Positions 59,234 through 64,000 of a stretch of 64,000 nucleotides of DNA are shown piece by piece (the first letter of the stretch is position 1; each line of letters opens with the position of its first letter). The notes beneath the pieces were generated by a model, which was given only the letters and a program-made list of their open reading frames with translations, had not been told where the DNA came from and did no database searches. The stretch spans positions 1-64,000 of the forward strand of contig UPYT01000014.1 of NCBI GenBank assembly GCA_900538475.1, written 5' to 3'. A program made the position numbers and the translations under genes. Source of the DNA: an uncultured Clostridium sp. (lineage in GTDB: Bacteria > Bacillota > Clostridia > Lachnospirales > Lachnospiraceae).

Positions 59234-61243
59234 ATGCAAAATGAACAAAAAATCTTCGAATTACATTCCGAATACGCCCCCACTGGCGACCAGCCTCAGG
59301 CCATTGAGGCGCTGGTCAAAGGGTTTCAGGAAGGCAATCAATTCCAGACTTTACTAGGGGTTACGGGTTCCGGAAAGACCTTTACCATGGCTAATGTCAT
59401 TGAGAGACTGAATAAGCCGACCCTGATTATCGCACACAATAAAACTCTGGCAGCCCAGCTTTACAGCGAGTTTAAGGAGTTCTTCCCTAAGAATGCAGTC
59501 GAGTATTTTGTCTCTTACTACGACTACTACCAGCCGGAGGCCTATGTTCCCTCTACCGACACATATATAGAGAAGGACTCTGCAATCAATGATGAGATTG
59601 ATAAGCTGCGCCATTCTGCTACGGCGGCACTTTCTGAACGCAGAGATGTGATTATTGTGGCCTCGGTGTCCTGTATTTATGGGCTGGGCTCTCCGATTGA
59701 TTATCAGGAGATGGTGATTTCTCTTCGGCCCGGCATGATAAAAGACAGGGATGAGGTGATTCACAAGCTGATCGATATTCAGTATACCCGCAATGATATG
59801 GATTTTCACCGGGGAACCTTTCGGGTGCGGGGAGATGTAGTGGAGATTTTTCCGGCATATTCTGGAAGTGAAGCCTACCGGGTGGAATTTTTCGGGGATG
59901 AAGTGGATCGGATTACAGAGATTGACGGACTGACGGGGGAGCCGAAGCTGCAGCTGGGACACATTGCAATCTTTCCGGCATCCCATTATGTAGTTCCCAA
60001 GGAGAAAATGCTGCAGGCAACAGAAAATATTCTGGCAGAGCTGAAGGAGCGGGTGGCATATTTTAAAAGTGAGGACAAGCTTCTGGAGGCTCAGAGGATT
60101 TCAGAAAGGACGAATTTTGATGTGGAAATGATGCGGGAGACGGGATTTTGCTCCGGCATTGAGAACTACTCCCGCCATTTGACCTTTGGAAAACCGGGAG
60201 AGCCGCCGTGGACACTGATTGATTATTTCCCTGAGGATTTTCTGATTATTATAGATGAGTCCCATATTACGCTTCCACAGGTAAGGGGAATGTATGCGGG
60301 AGACCGCTCCAGAAAACAGACTCTGGTAGACTATGGGTTCCGTCTGCCTTCTGCGCTGGATAACAGGCCGCTGAATTTTACAGAATTTGAAAGTAAGATT
60401 GATCAGATGATGTTTGTATCTGCAACGCCTGGTCCTTACGAGGCAGAGCATGAGCTGATGCGGACAGAACAGATTATCCGTCCTACCGGGCTTCTGGATC
60501 CGGAGATTTCTGTGCGGCCAGTGGAAGGACAGATCGATGATCTGGTATCCGAAGTTAATCGGGAGGTGGCGGCTCATCATAAGGTGCTGATTACAACGCT
60601 GACAAAGCGAATGGCAGAGGATTTGACCGATTATATGCGGGATGTGGGAATCCGTGTAAAATATCTCCATTCCGATATTGATACTCTGGAGCGGGCTGAG
60701 ATTATCCGCGATATGCGCCTGGATGTCTTTGATGTTCTGGTGGGAATCAATTTGCTGCGGGAAGGCCTGGATATTCCGGAGATTACGCTGGTGGCGATTC
60801 TGGACGCAGACAAGGAAGGCTTTCTTCGCTCAGAAACATCGTTGATTCAGACCATTGGACGGGCTGCCCGAAATTCGGAAGGCCATGTGATTATGTATGC
60901 AGACACTATTACTGATTCTATGCGTGTGGCAATCGAGGAAACGAACCGGAGACGTCAGATTCAGCAGAAGTATAATGAGGAGCATGGCATTACGCCGACT
61001 ACGATTAAAAAGGCAGTGAGGGATCTGATTGCCATTTCCAAGGCTGCAGAGCGGAATGCGGCTTCGGAGGAAAAGGATCTGGAGTCTATGAGTCTGAAGG
61101 AGCTGAATAAGCTGGCAAAAGAGCTTCAGAAGAAGATGCATCAGGCGGCTGCAGAGCTGAACTTTGAGGAAGCGGTTGTTCTGCGGGATCGGATGCTGCA
61201 GGTAAAAACCATGCTGCTGGAACTGGAAGGACAGGAAAAATAA
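59234..61243 (+). CDS. uvrB: Excinuclease ABC subunit B
   Basis: A 669-residue DNA-repair helicase-like protein that verifies damage together with UvrA and recruits UvrC. Marks are [15 protein letters not shown] (Walker A, about 38-52), [20 protein letters not shown] with the beta-hairpin (about 93-112), SISEEDDEFG-type [20 protein letters not shown] (about 344-363), [23 protein letters not shown] and the C-terminal UVR domain ([24 protein letters not shown] helix, about 630-660). The start at 59234 has GGAGG 8 bases upstream. An upstream TTG at 59213 overlaps this site. Under LexA control. Confidence 0.96.
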   Translation: MQNEQKIFELHSEYAPTGDQPQAIEALVKGFQEGNQFQTLLGVTGSGKTFTMANVIERLNKPTLIIAHNKTLAAQLYSEFKEFFPKNAVEYFVSYYDYYQPEAYVPSTDTYIEKDSAINDEIDKLRHSATAALSERRDVIIVASVSCIYGLGSPIDYQEMVISLRPGMIKDRDEVIHKLIDIQYTRNDMDFHRGTFRVRGDVVEIFPAYSGSEAYRVEFFGDEVDRITEIDGLTGEPKLQLGHIAIFPASHYVVPKEKMLQATENILAELKERVAYFKSEDKLLEAQRISERTNFDVEMMRETGFCSGIENYSRHLTFGKPGEPPWTLIDYFPEDFLIIIDESHITLPQVRGMYAGDRSRKQTLVDYGFRLPSALDNRPLNFTEFESKIDQMMFVSATPGPYEAEHELMRTEQIIRPTGLLDPEISVRPVEGQIDDLVSEVNREVAAHHKVLITTLTKRMAEDLTDYMRDVGIRVKYLHSDIDTLERAEIIRDMRLDVFDVLVGINLLREGLDIPEITLVAILDADKEGFLRSETSLIQTIGRAARNSEGHVIMYADTITDSMRVAIEETNRRRQIQQKYNEEHGITPTTIKKAVRDLIAISKAAERNAASEEKDLESMSLKELNKLAKELQKKMHQAAAELNFEEAVVLRDRMLQVKTMLLELEGQEK

Positions 61244-61251
61244 AAAAGAGA

Positions 61252-62214
61252 CTAGGAGAGAGCGGCTGCTCCAACCGGCGGAAAGCTGTTGGAAACAATG
61301 CGGATCCGGTCATCGGATCGAGTATAGAGATAGACCTGATTGGATAGCTGATCTTCTAAGGGAACCTCCTGTGTGTTAATGGTTCGTACCATATTGCTCA
61401 AATCTTCATAAGAGGCATCGGGACTGTCCGGTGTCAGAAGGACTTCATGAACGCTGGATGGGAGGACAATCAGATCCTTCTCCAGCCGGGCAGCGAAGTC
61501 CTTTAATATATCCTGATAAATCATACAGGCAGCTCCATACAGACCAGTCTGGTTGGAGAGAACATAAAGAGGAATAGTTTCGCTGGGAGCCTGAAGGAGA
61601 AGATCGAGAAGCGATGGGTCACAGGTATCCTGAGAGGTATCCCGGGCCATGCTCTGCAACAGCTCCTGCATACTTTGAATTTCGGCTGGGAATTCCCGTG
61701 GGGTGTTTTCCCGGGCCAGTCTCCACAAATCTCTGGCACTTACCTTCCACATGCGGGCATGACTGTTGTGGATCATGGCAGTGACCTGACCTGTATCTGT
61801 GCGTTCCAGGGAGAGGAAAAAAATAATAGAAAGATCCAGATAAGGTATATGGGGAACGTCGGAAAGAAGTACCTGGTTGGATGCAGTGTGAATCATGCGG
61901 AACATGACCTTGTCTTTTAAATATTCGAAATCAATGACAGATTCGGCAGTCAGAGAGGCAGGAGGAGGTGTAGTCTGGTAAAGCTGAAGAATTTCTTCAA
62001 CAATGGATTCCAGGGAGGAACCATGAATCAGTTTCTGGTAATAGGGATTCAGGTAAATCGTGGGAGCCAGATGGGCTCCGGGCCCCTGAAGCGTCAGTCC
62101 GTCCAGTGTGACACCATTATTGCGGGGAAGGGGACGGAGAATAAAGTGAAATTCTTCGCCAAGGGCAGCCTGCAGGTTCTGAAGCAGGCATTCTAAAAAA
62201 ATTTCGTATGCCAT
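61252..62214 (-). CDS. DUF5688 family protein
   Basis: A 320-residue soluble protein of a family found mainly in Lachnospiraceae. Recognisable marks are NNGVTLDGLTLQ (about 31-42), APTIYLNPYYQ (about 49-59), and a later YLDLSIIFFLSLERTDTG segment. The end carries a SSVHEVLLTPDSPDASYEDL stretch, common in the family. No known catalytic motif. The ATG at 62214 has AGGTATCC preceded by GGAGG. The frame opens 24 codons earlier at 62286, which runs into the mobile element and is discarded. Convergent with uvrB, 8 bases apart. Function unknown. Confidence 0.75.
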   Translation of the reverse strand: MAYEIFLECLLQNLQAALGEEFHFILRPLPRNNGVTLDGLTLQGPGAHLAPTIYLNPYYQKLIHGSSLESIVEEILQLYQTTPPPASLTAESVIDFEYLKDKVMFRMIHTASNQVLLSDVPHIPYLDLSIIFFLSLERTDTGQVTAMIHNSHARMWKVSARDLWRLARENTPREFPAEIQSMQELLQSMARDTSQDTCDPSLLDLLLQAPSETIPLYVLSNQTGLYGAACMIYQDILKDFAARLEKDLIVLPSSVHEVLLTPDSPDASYEDLSNMVRTINTQEVPLEDQLSNQVYLYTRSDDRIRIVSNSFPPVGAAALS

Positions 62215-62249
62215 AAAAGGATACCTCCATATGTGTAGTAGGGATAAAA

Positions 62250-62402
62250 GTAACTGTTCAGGACGGGGCATCTTCTTGTCCGGCAAAGCCGAACAAGAAG
62301 CATCGGAGATTCCTCCGATGTGAGAGCTGGCAGGAAAATTCCTTTATAAGCGAGCTTGACAAGAATTTTTCTGCCAGCTCTCCCGCCGTCCTGAATTGTT
62401 AC
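62250..62402. mobile_element. 153-bp non-coding mobile element, copy with perfect duplication
   Basis: Same length (153) and ends as the copy at 40961: GTAACTGTTCAGGACGG at the left and the matching CCGTCCTGAATTGTTAC at the right. The flanking 8-mers are identical (GGATAAAA at 62242-62249 and 62403-62410), proof of insertion with an 8-bp target duplication. The 21-bp arm has changed at several paired positions (A-T to G-C and G-C to A-T) and still pairs, apart from one G-U. It lies just upstream of the DUF5688 gene. No coding capacity. Confidence 0.88.
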
Positions 62403-62674
62403 GGATAAAATATAAATTTGATGTGGGAAACAGATTTGAAAATTCCGAAAACGGAATGAGACATAAGAATGTCTGAAGTGGTAGAACCTATTATAAAGGA
62501 TTTTTCCTGGCTGTGCAAGGATATCCTGGAAATTTAAGAAAAGATTTGGTTGTAGTTTCCCGAAAAACCAGATAGAATATTTCTTGAGTTTCTGTGTGCT
62601 GAAGCTGGAAAAGCGGAAGAGAATCGGAAACCGGGAAGAAAATTCAGTATTAATTATGTAAGGATACAGACAGA

Positions 62675-64000
62675 ATGAATCGAGTGATAAAAAGAGCGGT
62701 AATCCTGTTTGGAATTTTTGCTGCCGCTTTGCTGGCATATTTTTTTCTGTCCGGCAGAGACAGCGGAAAAGAACAGGTGGTGTATGTAGATATGGGAGAG
62801 GCTTCTCTTCCGGCAGTCAGTGTGGAAATGTTTGGTCGAAAGACTAATCCCATGGCCGGATATGTACAGGAGGTGGATAATCGGGCAGCAGGAAACAGTC
62901 TGACGGTATTGCCGGAGGATCGGGCGCTGGCGGTTCTGATTGAAAAGGGAGGAGATGCGGTTACAGGCATCAGCTATGAGATCAGAACCATGGATCGGGA
63001 ACGTCTGATAGAGCGCACTGTGTTAGAACAGTGGGAAGAGAATGGAGAGGAACTTCGGGCAGTGCTTCCTATTCAGAATCTTCTGAACAGGGAGCAGGAA
63101 TATCTGCTGCGTTTGGATTTGAATACGGAGAAGCATGGAATTGTTCATTATTATACCAGAATTCTCTGGACAGAAAATGAGGGAGTTTCTGCCATGCTGA
63201 ATTTGGCAGTAGATTTTTCTGCCAGAACTTTTGACTATGAGCAGGCAAAAGAGCTGACTACCTATTTGGAGACAAGTTCTGCGGAGGACAACAGTTCCTT
63301 TGGAACAGCTACGATCCGCTCCAGCTTTTCTCACCTGACCTGGGGAGATTTGGGTATGCAGCCAGCAGGTCAGGTTCAGGTGACGCTTAAGGAATTGGAC
63401 GGAATTATGAGCTGCGTCCAGTTATCGTATTTGGCGGAACGAAAAAACGGAGAGGACGAGACAGAATATTATCAGGTAGAAGAAAATTTCACTATGAAAT
63501 GGAATTCCCTTCGGATTTATCTGATGGATTATGATAGGCAGGTAAACCAGATTTTTCAGGGAAAGCAGACAGATTACACGGGAAAACGGATTTTGCTTGG
63601 AATCACCAGAGATGAGCGGGTTGAGGTCAAAAAAAGTCCAGATGGAAACGTTCTGGCTTACCGGACAAACCGGGATCTGTGGAGCTATGATCAGAAGGAG
63701 CAGAGGGGAGCAAGGGTCTTTTCCTTTCGAAGCAGTGATATAACGGATCCCCGCAATTATTACGGGCAGCATGATGTCTCGATTCTGTCTGTGGCAGACA
63801 GTGGGGATGTGGATTTTCTTGTATATGGGTATATGAACAGGGGAAACCATGAGGGAAGCATGGGAATTGTGGGTTACCACTACGATTCCGGACAGAATGC
63901 GCTGGAGGAGCTTTATTACATTCCCTATACAGGATCCTATGAAACTCTGGAGGACGATCTGCAGCAGCTTGTTTACCGGAACGAGCAGGGAATGCTGTAT
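62675..64000 (+). CDS. Large membrane-anchored protein, 3' end outside the window
   Basis: The reading frame opens at ATG 62675 (AAGGATACAG before it) and stays open to the end of the window, at least 442 codons. Residues 5-26 form a hydrophobic signal anchor (KRAVILFGIFAAALLAYFFL), followed by extracellular beta-rich sequence of unknown family. Blocks such as VVYVDMGEASLPAVSV and MAGYVQEVDNRAAGN suggest a repeated beta-domain protein, perhaps involved in the envelope. I do not recognise the family. No neighbour in the window explains it. It starts 272 bases after the mobile element. Confidence 0.6.
   Translation, partial: MNRVIKRAVILFGIFAAALLAYFFLSGRDSGKEQVVYVDMGEASLPAVSVEMFGRKTNPMAGYVQEVDNRAAGNSLTVLPEDRALAVLIEKGGDAVTGISYEIRTMDRERLIERTVLEQWEENGEELRAVLPIQNLLNREQEYLLRLDLNTEKHGIVHYYTRILWTENEGVSAMLNLAVDFSARTFDYEQAKELTTYLETSSAEDNSSFGTATIRSSFSHLTWGDLGMQPAGQVQVTLKELDGIMSCVQLSYLAERKNGEDETEYYQVEENFTMKWNSLRIYLMDYDRQVNQIFQGKQTDYTGKRILLGITRDERVEVKKSPDGNVLAYRTNRDLWSYDQKEQRGARVFSFRSSDITDPRNYYGQHDVSILSVADSGDVDFLVYGYMNRGNHEGSMGIVGYHYDSGQNALEELYYIPYTGSYETLEDDLQQLVYRNEQGMLY

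Noticed and set aside
59020..59244. Open frame in the uvrB leader
   Set aside because: No ribosome site. It overlaps hairpin repeats and the uvrB start.
62193..62738. Minus-strand frame over the second mobile element
   Set aside because: It runs through the element and its inverted repeats; the DUF5688 gene starts at 62214 with a good ribosome site.

Overview
The window looks like chromosomal DNA from a spore-forming, gut-type Clostridia, most likely a member of the Lachnospiraceae. The evidence is the sporulation sigma factor SigG, a large share of carbohydrate ABC transporters with glycoside-degrading enzymes, strong AGGAGG ribosome sites, moderate GC content, and small families common in that group (DUF3783, DUF5688, DUF815). 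No phage, CRISPR array, rRNA operon or intact transposase gene is visible. Two intact copies and one remnant of a short non-coding mobile element are present.

Layout. 1-3.3 kb: the end of a tRNA-Leu gene, small conserved genes, an AAA ATPase, a thioesterase and tRNA-Arg. 3.3-11.4 kb: an ABC-F ATPase behind a structured leader, then a complete peptide/nickel-type ABC importer (binding lipoprotein, two permeases, two ATPases). 11.4-19.1 kb: a FUSC-like membrane protein, sigG, a FliB-like cysteine-rich protein, BrnQ, a Nif11-like small protein, a rearranged XdhC protein and an oligogalacturonate-lyase-like propeller. 19.1-22 kb: two tandem-repeat tracts, a RibD/DHFR-like reductase and a PIN/NYN-like protein with an internal repeat array. 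22-31 kb: housekeeping genes for CoA synthesis (coaX, coaBC), prfC, a yqeY-like gene, a PepV-like dipeptidase, a MATE exporter, cysK and ogt.

31-39.5 kb: an alpha-galactoside utilisation locus with a divergent AraC regulator, a three-gene sugar ABC importer, a GH36 alpha-galactosidase and a GH13 amylosucrase-like enzyme. 39.6-40.6 kb: two decayed genes, a glutamine synthetase with its catalytic centre deleted and an ABC-permease-like fragment. 41-45 kb: the NAD de novo operon nadA-nadB-nadC with its probable repressor NiaR. A 22-bp palindrome over the nad promoter fits NiaR control, and a mobile element sits in the 5' leader. 45-49.4 kb: a divergent AraC regulator with an unassigned catabolic cassette (GPH symporter, TIM-barrel amidohydrolase, creatininase-family hydrolase). 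50-59 kb: a sugar ABC importer, a YesM/YesN-type two-component system and a heparinase II/III-family lyase, probably for uronate-containing oligosaccharides. 59-64 kb: uvrB with a LexA box and an unusual leader, a DUF5688 gene, the second mobile element, and a large membrane-anchored protein that runs off the end.

The most interesting non-gene signals are the 153-bp element (8-bp target duplications, covarying arms), a repeat shared by the two tRNA terminators, mutually exclusive hairpins ahead of the ABC-F gene and uvrB, and terminator-like hairpins between binding-protein and permease genes in both importers that have the gap for one.
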